Assembly: GCA_900114405.1 (NCBI GenBank) | Contig: FOSY01000002.1 | Span: 62,001 to 126,000 of the forward strand | Reading direction: 5' to 3' | Source: Lachnospiraceae bacterium KH1T2 | GTDB taxonomy: Bacteria > Bacillota > Clostridia > Lachnospirales > Lachnospiraceae | DNA: 64,000 bases | Part shown: positions 53,157 through 61,854 of the stretch, in pieces | Position numbering within the stretch: position 1 is the first letter of the stretch | Layout of the letters: each line of letters starts with the position of its first letter | Notes under the pieces: model-generated | Databases searched by the model: none | What the model was told of the DNA's origin: nothing | What the model saw: only the letters and a program-made list of their open reading frames with translations | Made by a program: the position numbers and the translations under genes

Positions 53157-55391
53157 ATGATTAAAAAGTCTGGCTTAATTATGGCAATACTTTTGATTGT
53201 TTTGGTTATTTTTACTGTAATTGTTAGAGCTAATCATGGAGTGGCTAAGGGAAACATGGAAAAAGAAAACAATACTATTTTAGATGATAAGCCTGAAGGC
53301 TTTGTTGAGATTACCGAAAAAGTAAGAGATGATAAAGATAATGCAGATATTTCAGATATGGAAAAAGAAGTATATCTTGCAGATAATGATGCATCTGGTG
53401 AAGTTTTGAGTCTTTATTCATATATGAAGGCTATTTCAAATAGCGGCAAAGTAATATTTGGGCAACAGAATGGAAATGATGAGCATGTATCAAAAAGAGA
53501 TAATGTAACATCTGATGTAAAAGATATAACAGGTTCTTTCCCTGCAATCGTCGGTATAGATACTTTGGCAATAGCCGGTGACAGTAAGATAAACAGAGGC
53601 TCAAATACAAAGGAAACTTTGGAGTATGCTGTAGAGCGTGGAAAAGAGGCTATTGCGGATGGGGCAATTATTACATTGTCGATGCATGCTCCGAATATGG
53701 GTGCTGAGAGTATTGAGAAAGACGCTGATGGAAAGTATAATTTCTGGAAATGCTCATTTGCCGATTCTCAAAATACAGGCGGAGACTGTGCTGCAAAATG
53801 TCTTCCGGGTGGTGAATATAATGACAGATATAATGCATATCTTGATATAGCTGCAGACTATATTGAAGGATTAGGAGATGTGCCGGTTCTTTTCAGACCA
53901 CTTCATGAATCTAGTGGAAACTGGTTTTGGTGGGGCTCAGGTAATACTGACAAAGAAACTTACAAAGCGCTATTCAGATATACTAAAGATTATATGTCAG
54001 AAGTGAGAAATCTACATAACCTTATCTATGTATTTTCTCCCGGAGGGACAAGTGATGAAGATGAATATCTGCAAACTTATCCCGGAGATGAATACGTAGA
54101 TATTTTGGGATTTGATTCTTATGATTCCGCAGACATTCCATATAATAATTCTTTCTTAGATCAGAATTTAAGAGAATACTGTAAAACAGTAGCTTCGCTT
54201 GCAAAGAAAAAAGATAAAATTGCTGCTATATCGGAAACGGGATGTTTGCTTAAGACTAAGGATTGTGCAATTAAGAATCAGGACTGGTATAGAAAGGTAT
54301 TTTCAATCGCTAAAGAAACGGGAATGGCATATGGACTTTTATGGTCTAATTATGATGAAAGCAACTTCTATGTTCCTTTCAAGTATGATGATACTAAGGG
54401 ACATGAGGTAATTAACGATTTTATAAAATTATATAATGAAGAATACACTGTATTTGCACGAGATTTAGGATTTTATGATGGCGTACAGAAATATAATGTG
54501 AAAAACACAAATAAGGGAGAAGAAAGTGGATATTTCACAGATCTGAGAACCAAGTCAGCTATTATAAATGCCAGGAAGATCAATAGTATTTGCCATAATG
54601 TTGATCAGGTAAATCTTGTTTTGAAAAATCTGGAAGATAACAAGAATGTAACTATTGATATGGAAAAAAGCGGCAACATGTATGAGGCTGAAGTAACGGA
54701 TGCGGTTTTGGGTGATTTAGGAAAAACAAGCAGAGGAACTGCTGAATTGGTGGCAGATGGTAAGATTCTACAGACCATAAAGGGATTAAGTTTTAATAAG
54801 GAAGTAGAGAGACTGCCAAAGAATACCTTGGAAGATTTTGAATTATACATCGATGATGAAGAATTAAAAAATGTATATTCTCATAATGGATCAGGTGGAT
54901 ATTCGGAACTTTCTTTATGTGAAAAGTTTAAAAATAATGGCAGCTATTCCGGAGCTTTTACTTATTCACTTAGCGGAGAAAGCAGTTATACCGGAAGGTT
55001 TAAATCACTTGAAAATGCTGAGTTTGATAGTGATGTCAATGCACTGGCTTTTTGGATGAAACCGGATGGGCATGGCGAAGAGGGTGCTAAGGTCATTTTG
55101 CAGATAGGAACATCTTTGGGAGGAGCAGAAGTAAATCTTGTGAAATTTGCAGCTCAGACGGAAGGTAAATATATTGTTATTCCACTTGAAGTCTTTTCAA
55201 AGAGTATAGCGACGGATGATATTAGCACACTTGCTTTTTATAGAAACAATCCTGAACAAAATGCACCTGACATTGTTGATTCTACGATATACTTTGATGA
55301 TATAGAGTTTATAAAGACAGATATTAACAAGTTGGAACTGAATGAAGATGGCTATGCAATCTTAGATGAGCCGCTTGATATATGTAAGTAA
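53157..55391 (+). CDS. Secreted GH26 endo-beta-mannanase with C-terminal accessory domains
   Basis: Cuts mannan outside the cell to feed the importer. The 744-residue protein has an N-terminal hydrophobic segment (about 7-25, LIMAILLIVLVIFTVIVRA) that is a signal peptide or signal anchor; there is no lipobox. The GH26 barrel spans about 75-440: KVIFGQQNGND, FRPLHESSGNWFWWG with acid/base Glu251, DILGFDSYDS and AISETG with nucleophile Glu360. The 300-residue C-terminus includes a beta-sandwich (about 590-735, ending STIYFDDIEF) typical of carbohydrate-binding modules. GGAGAAGTAT precedes the ATG. The promoter matches the mannan operons. Confidence 0.92.
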   Translation: MIKKSGLIMAILLIVLVIFTVIVRANHGVAKGNMEKENNTILDDKPEGFVEITEKVRDDKDNADISDMEKEVYLADNDASGEVLSLYSYMKAISNSGKVIFGQQNGNDEHVSKRDNVTSDVKDITGSFPAIVGIDTLAIAGDSKINRGSNTKETLEYAVERGKEAIADGAIITLSMHAPNMGAESIEKDADGKYNFWKCSFADSQNTGGDCAAKCLPGGEYNDRYNAYLDIAADYIEGLGDVPVLFRPLHESSGNWFWWGSGNTDKETYKALFRYTKDYMSEVRNLHNLIYVFSPGGTSDEDEYLQTYPGDEYVDILGFDSYDSADIPYNNSFLDQNLREYCKTVASLAKKKDKIAAISETGCLLKTKDCAIKNQDWYRKVFSIAKETGMAYGLLWSNYDESNFYVPFKYDDTKGHEVINDFIKLYNEEYTVFARDLGFYDGVQKYNVKNTNKGEESGYFTDLRTKSAIINARKINSICHNVDQVNLVLKNLEDNKNVTIDMEKSGNMYEAEVTDAVLGDLGKTSRGTAELVADGKILQTIKGLSFNKEVERLPKNTLEDFELYIDDEELKNVYSHNGSGGYSELSLCEKFKNNGSYSGAFTYSLSGESSYTGRFKSLENAEFDSDVNALAFWMKPDGHGEEGAKVILQIGTSLGGAEVNLVKFAAQTEGKYIVIPLEVFSKSIATDDISTLAFYRNNPEQNAPDIVDSTIYFDDIEFIKTDINKLELNEDGYAILDEPLDICK

Positions 55392-55415
55392 TAATCCATT
55401 CATAAAATAAATTTG

Positions 55416-55451
55416 AAAAATGCACCGATCAGGCTGACGGTGCATTTTTCT
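55416..55451 (+). terminator. Terminator of the GH26 gene
   Basis: AAAAATGCACCG, 10-nt loop, CGGTGCATTTTT and TC. Confidence 0.88.
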
Positions 55452-55651
55452 TTATGTGAGTAATTAGTACAGTCGTAAAAAAGTATCTTATCATTTCTCT
55501 TTCCAATCAGATGACTGTTCTTATATACTTCAGACTGAATTAGTTGATTGAATTCTATACGAAATGAATAATCCTATGTGATATAATGAGAAATAGTTGC
55601 TTGAGCAAAGTATTTTTGCAAAGTAAATTTTTCAGGAGAGTATGTTTTATT

Positions 55652-55881
55652 ATGAAAAAGAAAATGGACAAGCTTGTCCCAAAGATATCTGGATGTATAG
55701 AAGATATCACTGCAGTTATATTGTCATGCTTTATGGCACTATTATTTGGACTTAATAGCCCATTACACCCATGGATAGGACATCAAAAAAAGTGCTGCAT
55801 GATAATTATGAACTTAAATTTTCCAGCAATGCTGAAGATTTAACTAAAAGCGCAATGCTTTACTTAAGGAAAGACATTTAA
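55652..55881 (+). pseudogene. Membrane glycosyltransferase gene reduced by internal deletion
   Basis: The frame from ATG 55652 (AGGAGAG 11 nt upstream) encodes a hydrophobic start and LNSPLHPWIGH, which resembles the first loop of GT39/ArnT-like membrane mannosyltransferases (NSPLHPW then usually a D). In the next frame, to the stop at 55881, the sequence reads VLHDNYELKF...MLYLRKDI, like the C-terminal tail of the same protein type. About 500 intervening codons are absent and the frames differ, so the gene is dead. Family assignment is tentative. Confidence 0.45.
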
Positions 55882-55899
55882 GAGATAGGAATTGTTCTA

Positions 55900-56466
55900 A
55901 TGACAGAAGAAATTTTTGATATCGTAAATAAAATCGGACAGCCAACGGGGGCAAGAGTTACAAGGTCACAGGCGCATGCTGAAGGGCTTAAACACAGGAC
56001 GGCACACATATGGGTAATTTGCGAAAAGAATGGTAGGAAAGAAGTACTTTTGCAGAAAAGAGCTCTTAATAAAGACTCTTTTCCTGGCAGATATGACACT
56101 TCGTCGGCAGGGCATATTCAGGCAGGTGATGAACCTCTTGAATCAGCGCTCAGAGAACTTTCAGAAGAACTTGGGATTCAGGCGCTTCCGAATGATTTGA
56201 AATTTATAGGTACTTTTCCAATCCTATATGAAAAAGAATTTCACGGCAAGATGTTCAAGGATAATGAAGTTGCATTCGTATACGTTTACGAGAAAGATGT
56301 TGATATCGCTAAGCTTACTATCCAGAAAGAAGAACTGGATTCTGTTGAGTGGTTTGACTTAGAAGAAGTTTATAATGCATGCCTTCCTCCAAGGGATGAG
56401 AAGTTTTGTGTCCCGATGGGAGGACTAGAGATGGTGCGTGGGTATGTTAATGCTTCGACATTATAA
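55900..56466 (+). CDS. Nudix hydrolase (YfcD/isopentenyl-diphosphate-isomerase-like)
   Basis: A 188-residue soluble protein with a complete Nudix box from GHIQAGDEPLESALRELSEE to LGI (G, E, REL, EE and LG positions all kept). The N-terminal EEIFDIVNKIGQPTGARVTR and HRTAHIWVI segments are those of the YfcD/IDI-like branch. The substrate is not predictable. An ATG 19 nt after the glycosyltransferase remnant is used; the ribosome site (AAGAGATAGG) is weak. Confidence 0.9.
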   Translation: MTEEIFDIVNKIGQPTGARVTRSQAHAEGLKHRTAHIWVICEKNGRKEVLLQKRALNKDSFPGRYDTSSAGHIQAGDEPLESALRELSEELGIQALPNDLKFIGTFPILYEKEFHGKMFKDNEVAFVYVYEKDVDIAKLTIQKEELDSVEWFDLEEVYNACLPPRDEKFCVPMGGLEMVRGYVNASTL

Positions 56467-56528
56467 ATAAAGCTTATATATATGCTCAATTAACTCATTT
56501 TAAAAGGCATATTTTGAGGAAATAGTTT

Positions 56529-56571
56529 AAAAGGAAATGTATATTGCTATGGCAGTTACATTTCCTTTTTC
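56529..56571 (+). terminator. Terminator after the Nudix gene
   Basis: AAAAGGAAATGTA, loop, TACATTTCCTTTTT; long T-run and A-run, so possibly bidirectional. Confidence 0.8.
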
Positions 56572-56689
56572 TTATTTATGAATACAATGGAAAGTCGTGA
56601 AGATATATAGTAAATCAAAAAAAATGCCTATATAATGATTAATGGGGAATAATCACTTGATTGGAAAATATATTGGAGGGAGTTAAATT

Positions 56690-58372
56690 ATGATCAAAGG
56701 GGATAATAAAGTTGAGAGTAAACAAACATTTAGTAATTTAGATAAGTTTGCTTTTTGGATTTCAATACTTCTATCTATATTATTCGGTGTGTTGCTAACT
56801 ATTGGAGGAATATTATGGTTAAGATCTGGTCTAAAAAATTTTTTTAACATATCTTATGCAGGCTATGCCGCATTTTGGATAAGCGTTCTTTTAGGTTCTG
56901 AGTTATGGGCTGTATTTGTACAGATTCCTAGTATAAGCGGATATCATAACTTCATTTCACCATCATTAAATAAGTTAAGAATTATTATTGGGATAATCTT
57001 AATAGTTGTTTCAATAGGTTTTGGATTCGGATTTTTTCATCAAAGAAATTTAAGGAATTATCTCGTACATGCAATGTATAACATCATTAATAAAACCATT
57101 AACTATAAGGAAAAAATAGAGATTTTTGATGAAATTATTGAGAGTGAAGGTGTAGAAGCGTCAGCCGAACATTTTGCTGAAAGAGGTAAATTGTATCTTG
57201 AAATTGCTCAAAATTTAGCTGAGGGTGATAGCGGAAAATACATTTTTCCAGATAAAACTTCTGATGAGTGTTTTAATCAGGCAATTATTAATTTACGAGA
57301 CGCTATTAATAAAGATGGCTATTCAGCTGAATATTATTATCTTAAGGGTAAAGCAGAGCTTTTGAACAATAAAACACCTTCTTATGAAGCCTATGTTGAT
57401 TTAGAAAAAGCAATCGAATTAGATAAAACTAATTCTGATTATTACTACTACTGTGCAAGAGCGTTATATGGTAAATCTAATGAAAGTATGATAGACACTA
57501 AGAAAGCTGATAATAACAAAAAAAGAGCTCTTAGTTATATTAACGAAGCTATTGATATGCGTTTGCACGCAAGAAAAGAAGTCACTGAAAAAGATCATAA
57601 TGAACCTTCTGAAAATTCCATTGAGGAACAAAATTATAGATTTACAAGTGCTGACTCAGATGAAACTTTAGCAGAATATTACTATTATGCAGGAGAAATT
57701 AATGAGTCTTTTAATAATAAGCAGTATATTGACGAAGCAATAATAGATTATAAAAAGGCTATAAATTGCTTTTCTGCTAAGGCAGATTATTATGCTAAGC
57801 TAGGAATTTCATTATATAATAGAGCAGGTGATGGCGATACGGCTGAGGCAGAATACGCATTTTCTAAAGCAATTGAAATTGATAAATCTGCTTCAGATTA
57901 CTCGGATGAAGCATATCATCTTTCGTGGAAAGCATGTGTAATAGGAAGCGATGAAGAGCGTTTTGAGGAAGCTAAAGATTGCTATGAACATTCTATTGCA
58001 TGTGATCCGAATTATGCATATGCATATAATAGACTGGCTAAAATGTATTCAACACATAATTTCAATGAAAAAGCTATTGCTACATACACTAAAGGAATAA
58101 GAAATTGCAAAGATAATTCAGAATTATACTATGAACGTGGCATAATAAATTACAGAAGTGGAAAAAATAATTCTGCTATCAATGATCTGAAAAATGCAAT
58201 TCAAATGAATGATTCTTTTGCAAAAGATGGATACTATTACATAGGGTGTGCTTATCATATAGAGAAAAATTATAGCGAGGCATATCAGTATTATCAACTG
58301 GCTCTTGATAAAGACAATGAGAAAAAAGATGAGATCAAGAATTATATGAATGATTGCAAGTCAAAAATGTGA
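56690..58372 (+). CDS. TPR-repeat membrane protein
   Basis: A 560-residue protein with three N-terminal membrane helices (about 21-45, 54-78 and 96-117) and a cytoplasmic or external superhelix of about nine tetratricopeptide repeats (about 165-555). Recognisable repeats include EYYYLKGKAELL, DYYYYCARALYGKS, DYYAKLGISLYNRAGDGDTA, AYAYNRLAKMYST and ELYYERGIINYRSGKNNSA. It is a protein-protein interaction scaffold; the partner is unknown. GGAGGGAG lies about 8 nt before the ATG, and TATAAT at about 56630 may be its -10. Monocistronic. Confidence 0.85.
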   Translation: MIKGDNKVESKQTFSNLDKFAFWISILLSILFGVLLTIGGILWLRSGLKNFFNISYAGYAAFWISVLLGSELWAVFVQIPSISGYHNFISPSLNKLRIIIGIILIVVSIGFGFGFFHQRNLRNYLVHAMYNIINKTINYKEKIEIFDEIIESEGVEASAEHFAERGKLYLEIAQNLAEGDSGKYIFPDKTSDECFNQAIINLRDAINKDGYSAEYYYLKGKAELLNNKTPSYEAYVDLEKAIELDKTNSDYYYYCARALYGKSNESMIDTKKADNNKKRALSYINEAIDMRLHARKEVTEKDHNEPSENSIEEQNYRFTSADSDETLAEYYYYAGEINESFNNKQYIDEAIIDYKKAINCFSAKADYYAKLGISLYNRAGDGDTAEAEYAFSKAIEIDKSASDYSDEAYHLSWKACVIGSDEERFEEAKDCYEHSIACDPNYAYAYNRLAKMYSTHNFNEKAIATYTKGIRNCKDNSELYYERGIINYRSGKNNSAINDLKNAIQMNDSFAKDGYYYIGCAYHIEKNYSEAYQYYQLALDKDNEKKDEIKNYMNDCKSKM

Positions 58373-58411
58373 AGTCGCTGTTATTTATATAACAATGGCA
58401 TAATTTAACTA

Positions 58412-58470
58412 TCACAGCATAACAGAGAAGGCTCCGCCGTACTGGTGGAGTCTTTTCTGTTATGCTGTGA
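58412..58470. terminator. Long imperfect hairpin after the TPR gene
   Basis: TCACAGCATAACAGA...CTCC and GGAG...TCTGTTATGCTGTGA form a stem of about 24 pairs with small interruptions. No U-run follows; terminator or stability element. Confidence 0.6.
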
Positions 58471-58478
58471 TAATTTCT

Positions 58479-58546
58479 CACATTGCAATGAAATAATATG
58501 ATAAGATGGTAAGGTGCATTAACATATTAACACTTGTATAGGAGAG
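58479..58546 (+). repeat. Duplicated 68-nt upstream region, copy 2
   Basis: Gapless partner of 51050-51117. It ends in the GGAGAG ribosome site of the GNAT gene at 58554. All but one of the 15 differences from copy 1 are transitions. Confidence 0.65.
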
Positions 58547-58553
58547 TCAAAAA

Positions 58554-59006
58554 ATGTTTATTAGGCAGGCAAAAAAATCAGATGCATCCAGAATAGCAGA
58601 GATGATTGTCACAAATTACAGAAAGAACTTCTTCCCGATATTTAAAAATGAAGAATTTTACTTCACTGAATTGAATGTAATTGATGTAGCTAAAGAATAT
58701 ATAAATGACGAAGAAGTCTTACGGAACACATATGTATATGACGATGGTGCCGTTAAGGGAGTGATCAGATTAAACAAAAATGAAATCGTAAAATTGTATG
58801 TGGAACCCCATTTTCAGGGTGAGAAGATAGGCACAAAATTATTGAATTTTGCAATTTCAGATAAAGCAGCAAGTTGGTTGTGGGTTTTGGAACAAAACGA
58901 ACGAGGCATCATGTTTTATAAGAAGAACGGCTTTGAGTTTACCGGTGAAACAATGGTAGAAGATGAATGGATACCACTAAAGAAAATGGCAATTTCCTGC
59001 CTGTAA
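58554..59006 (+). CDS. GNAT-family N-acetyltransferase
   Basis: A 150-residue acetyl-CoA-dependent transferase with N-terminal IRQAKKSDASRIAEMI, the acetyl-CoA loop IVKLYVEPHFQGEKIGTKLL (Q/RxxGxG-type, here QGEKIG) and the terminal NERGIMFYKKNGFEFTGE. Substrate unknown. GGAGAG is 7 nt before the ATG, within the duplicated upstream region. A remnant of another GNAT gene lies at 24940. Confidence 0.92.
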   Translation: MFIRQAKKSDASRIAEMIVTNYRKNFFPIFKNEEFYFTELNVIDVAKEYINDEEVLRNTYVYDDGAVKGVIRLNKNEIVKLYVEPHFQGEKIGTKLLNFAISDKAASWLWVLEQNERGIMFYKKNGFEFTGETMVEDEWIPLKKMAISCL

Positions 59007-59028
59007 AATATTAAGAAGAGAAGCAAGC

Positions 59029-59056
59029 GGACAGTCATATTGGCTGTCCATTTTTG
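59029..59056 (+). terminator. Terminator of the GNAT gene
   Basis: GGACAG, loop, CTGTCC and ATTTTTG. Confidence 0.75.
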
Positions 59057-59084
59057 ATGTTTTATAACTGTCTCTGCAAATACA

Positions 59085-59113
59085 TTGCAGTATACTTTGG
59101 CTATTTGTATAAT
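59085..59113 (+). promoter_or_regulatory. Possible promoter of the PrdX-like gene
   Basis: TTGCAG and TATAAT with a 17-nt spacer, 59 nt before the ATG. The -35 is weak. Confidence 0.45.
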
Positions 59114-59171
59114 CAAAATATCGGTTAGTCAAGTTAATTAAGTAAAAAGTTCAGAATGGAGTAAATCAGCA

Positions 59172-59717
59172 ATGGAACTATATGACGGAAGACCTAAAAA
59201 TGTGGATGGAAGATTACCAAGAGAAATCAGGACATATGATTTTCTTGATAAGCTCGGAATTAAATATAAAAGGACAGATCATGAGCCGGCAAATACAATG
59301 GAAGCATGTAATAAAATTGACGCAGTTCTCGGTATTCTTATTTGCAAGAATCTGTTCCTTTGCAATCGGCAAAAGACTAAATATTATTTGCTTATGATGC
59401 CCGGAGATAAGAAATTTAAGACAAAAGAACTATCATCACAGATAAACTCAGCAAGACTTTCGTTTGCAGAAGCAGATGATATGTTAAGGTGTCTTGACAT
59501 TGAGCCAGGAGCAGTAAGTGTGATGGGGCTGTTGAATGATGTAAATAATGAAGTTAATCTGCTTATAGATGAAGATGTCCTGAAAGGAGAATATCTTGGA
59601 TGTCATCCATGTGTTTGCACATCGAGCCTTAAGATTAAAACGGCTGACATTATTGATAAATTTCTTCCGGCAACCGGTCATGATTACACAACGGTTCATC
59701 TTGTAGGAGAAGATTGA
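59172..59717 (+). CDS. PrdX/ProXp-ala-type prolyl-tRNA editing protein
   Basis: A freestanding trans-editing enzyme that deacylates mischarged Ala-tRNA(Pro). The 181-residue YbaK-fold protein has YDFLDKLGIKYKRTDHEPAN, CKNLFLCNRQKTKYYLLMM with the conserved active-site Lys, the substrate-pocket PGAVSVMGLLND and CHPCVCTSSLKIKT. Length and motifs fit the PrdX group of Firmicutes. GGAG is 13 nt before the ATG. Monocistronic. Confidence 0.92.
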   Translation: MELYDGRPKNVDGRLPREIRTYDFLDKLGIKYKRTDHEPANTMEACNKIDAVLGILICKNLFLCNRQKTKYYLLMMPGDKKFKTKELSSQINSARLSFAEADDMLRCLDIEPGAVSVMGLLNDVNNEVNLLIDEDVLKGEYLGCHPCVCTSSLKIKTADIIDKFLPATGHDYTTVHLVGED

Positions 59718-59779
59718 ATAGCTTAATTTATCAATGCACTAGGTGGAAGCTGCTATTACGTTTTACTGCGAAATATGGT

Positions 59780-59891
59780 CTAGTATTGCTGTTTTTAATT
59801 AGCTCGACTTATTCTAATGATGTAAATCCTCTAATGGTGAGGGTTTGCATCATTAGAATTTAGTCGAGGTTATAAAAAACAGTTATACTAG
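59780..59891. repeat. 112-nt nested palindrome, MITE-like
   Basis: Outer arms CTAGTAT...CTGTTTTT and AAAAAACAG...ATACTAG enclose CTCGAC (59803) paired with GTCGAG (59868) and an inner stem ATTCTAATGATG/CATCATTAGAAT around a short loop with CCTC/GAGG. The whole element folds into one long hairpin. After it (59892-59974) a 28-codon fragment in frame with no start (DGKTFAELPVKLGLKIRFLG) may be a gene remnant. Confidence 0.6.
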
Positions 59892-59974
59892 AAAACGGTT
59901 GATGGAAAGACATTTGCAGAGCTTCCGGTGAAATTAGGATTGAAGATAAGATTTTTAGGGGGCAAGATAAACTT

Positions 59975-60931
59975 ATGCGTATAATTAATTTAATCGAGAA
60001 TACAAAGGGAACTACGGAATGTGCATTTGCTCATGGACTTTCTTTTTACATCGAAACTCAAAAACATAAGCTGCTTGTAGATTTAGGTCCATCGGAAGAA
60101 ACTCTCCGAAATGCCGAAAAACTTGGTATAGACCTGAGATCTATTGATACCGTGATATTAAGTCATGGTCATTATGATCATTCTGGAGGAATAATTCCTT
60201 TTACGAAGCTGAATAATACTGCAAAAATATTTATGCAGAAGCTCGCCGCAGGTAAATATTATTCTGATGATGGAGTAATGGCAGAAGGGGAAAGGTTCAG
60301 ATATATAGGCATCGATGAGGATATAGCGAATCTATCGCAAGTCAAATTTCTTGATGGTGATGATGTTATTGATGAGGAATTATCAGTTTTTGTCATTGAA
60401 GATTCTGCAATTAAACGTCCCTTTACAAACTTTCGTTTGAAAGAACGTATTGATAATTCCTATATTCAGGATGAATTCAAACACGAACAGTATCTTGTAA
60501 TAAAGTCAGAAGGAAAAAGTATTCTCATTTCTGGCTGTGCGCATAATGGTATAATAAACATTATCAAGGAATATAAGAAGAAATACGATGCGGAACCGGA
60601 TATTGTAATAAGTGGATTTCATTTGATGAAAAAGACTGATTATGCAGAAGATGAATTATGGGAGATTATCGATACTGCAAAGGAACTTAAAAAATACCGC
60701 ACAAAATTCTATACCTGTCATTGTACCGGATTACCTGCATTTCGGGTAATGAAGAATATAATGGGAGATCAGCTGGAATACGTACATTCTGGAGATGAGA
60801 TTAAGATTTTAATTGATAGATCTGCTGAAAAGAAAGGGAGGAATACTTTTATGAAGTGGCATAAGTTTTTTGCATGGGCAACTGTTATTTGTTTTCTATT
60901 AACGATGTATACCGGATGGAAAAGAAAATAA
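59975..60931 (+). CDS. Metallo-beta-lactamase-fold hydrolase with C-terminal membrane anchor
   Basis: A 318-residue protein of the COG1237 type (dihydropterin phosphate synthase-like MBL fold). Metal motif SHGHYDHSGG, then SGCAHNGIINI, SGFHL and YTCHCTG provide the His and Asp ligands. The last 30 residues (MKWHKFFAWATVICFLLTMYTGW) form a membrane helix, which is unusual for this family and may be a late fusion. GGGGGC is about 12 nt before the ATG. The reaction is unknown. Confidence 0.85.
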   Translation: MRIINLIENTKGTTECAFAHGLSFYIETQKHKLLVDLGPSEETLRNAEKLGIDLRSIDTVILSHGHYDHSGGIIPFTKLNNTAKIFMQKLAAGKYYSDDGVMAEGERFRYIGIDEDIANLSQVKFLDGDDVIDEELSVFVIEDSAIKRPFTNFRLKERIDNSYIQDEFKHEQYLVIKSEGKSILISGCAHNGIINIIKEYKKKYDAEPDIVISGFHLMKKTDYAEDELWEIIDTAKELKKYRTKFYTCHCTGLPAFRVMKNIMGDQLEYVHSGDEIKILIDRSAEKKGRNTFMKWHKFFAWATVICFLLTMYTGWKRK

Positions 60932-61093
60932 TTTGCAATTAAGTTTGCTAATTAATAGTTATGTTTTGCGGTTTTCAGAGAAATTTGAATGCCGCTTTTT
61001 TCAATGTGAAAAGTATTAAGTGTCACTTTGAAATTGGTGCCAAGCGGAAAGTGTGATTAATTCATAAGTTGTTTGGATGAGAGTGAGGATAAA

Positions 61094-61540
61094 ATGGAAT
61101 ACAGAAAGTTGGGAGATAATTACTATATTAGATTAGATAAAGGCGATGAAGTAATAAAAAGTATTTTGGAGATTTGCCAAAAAGAGAATATTAAATCTGC
61201 AATATATTCTGGCATAGGTGGATGTGGAAGCGCTGATATTCAGACCTTTATCCCTGAAAAGGGTGAGTTTGAATTAAAACATATAGAAGGCATGCTTGAA
61301 CTTGTATCTTTAACCGGAAATGTTATTACAGATGAAAATAATGAATATTATCATCATACACATGGCGTTTTTTCTTTTAAAACGGATGGTAAGCACCAAG
61401 TTGAGGCAGGTCATATAAAATCTATTACTGTTTTATACACGACCGAAATAGAACTTCGACCGGTCATTGGAGGAAGGATTAGACGACAGTATGATGCAGA
61501 AACAGGAACAGGATTTTGGTGTTTTGAATATGATAATTAA
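61094..61540 (+). CDS. PPC-domain (DUF296) protein
   Basis: A 148-residue soluble protein with the PPC/PCC fold: YYIRLDKGDEVIKSILEICQ, the glycine-rich AIYSGIGGCGSADIQTF, the metal-binding YYHHTHGVFSF and GHIKSITVLYTTEIEL. Bacterial members are called DNA-binding proteins, but the evidence for DNA binding is mainly from plants. TTG 61073 is in frame; ATG 61094 with GTGAGGATAAA is preferred. Confidence 0.9.
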   Translation: MEYRKLGDNYYIRLDKGDEVIKSILEICQKENIKSAIYSGIGGCGSADIQTFIPEKGEFELKHIEGMLELVSLTGNVITDENNEYYHHTHGVFSFKTDGKHQVEAGHIKSITVLYTTEIELRPVIGGRIRRQYDAETGTGFWCFEYDN

Positions 61541-61854
61541 TATGTGTATCGCAGCATCAAGAACAGAGGAGGGAAACGTAGATTATCATCTTTATAAAGG
61601 AAAAAACTACGATCACGGTTCAATTTGGTGCAAAGAAATATAAGAAAGCGCTTAAAGTAAAAATCTAATCTTATCTTTAGTTTTTTACCTTGAGTTTAAC
61701 GGCAGCTAAAGGCGTCAAAAGTCTTAAGAAATCTTGACTTTTGGCGTCTTTTTGCAGTTCATAGAAATACCAGGAGTGGTATTTCGTGCTTATTAAAGAT
61801 TCTGTATAATTGAAGGCAGTGAAGTTAATAACCTGCAATTTATAGGGGAAAAAC
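61541..61854 (+). other. Intergenic region with a terminator, a hairpin and a -10 element
   Basis: A 13-pair stem GGCGTCAAAAGTC/GACTTTTGGCGTC with TTTTT (61707-61753) is an intrinsic terminator. GAAATACC/GGTATTTC (61764-61785) is a second hairpin. TATAAT at 61805-61810 is the likely -10 of the following gene, with a weak TTTCGT 17 nt upstream. Nothing coding is recognised. Confidence 0.65.
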
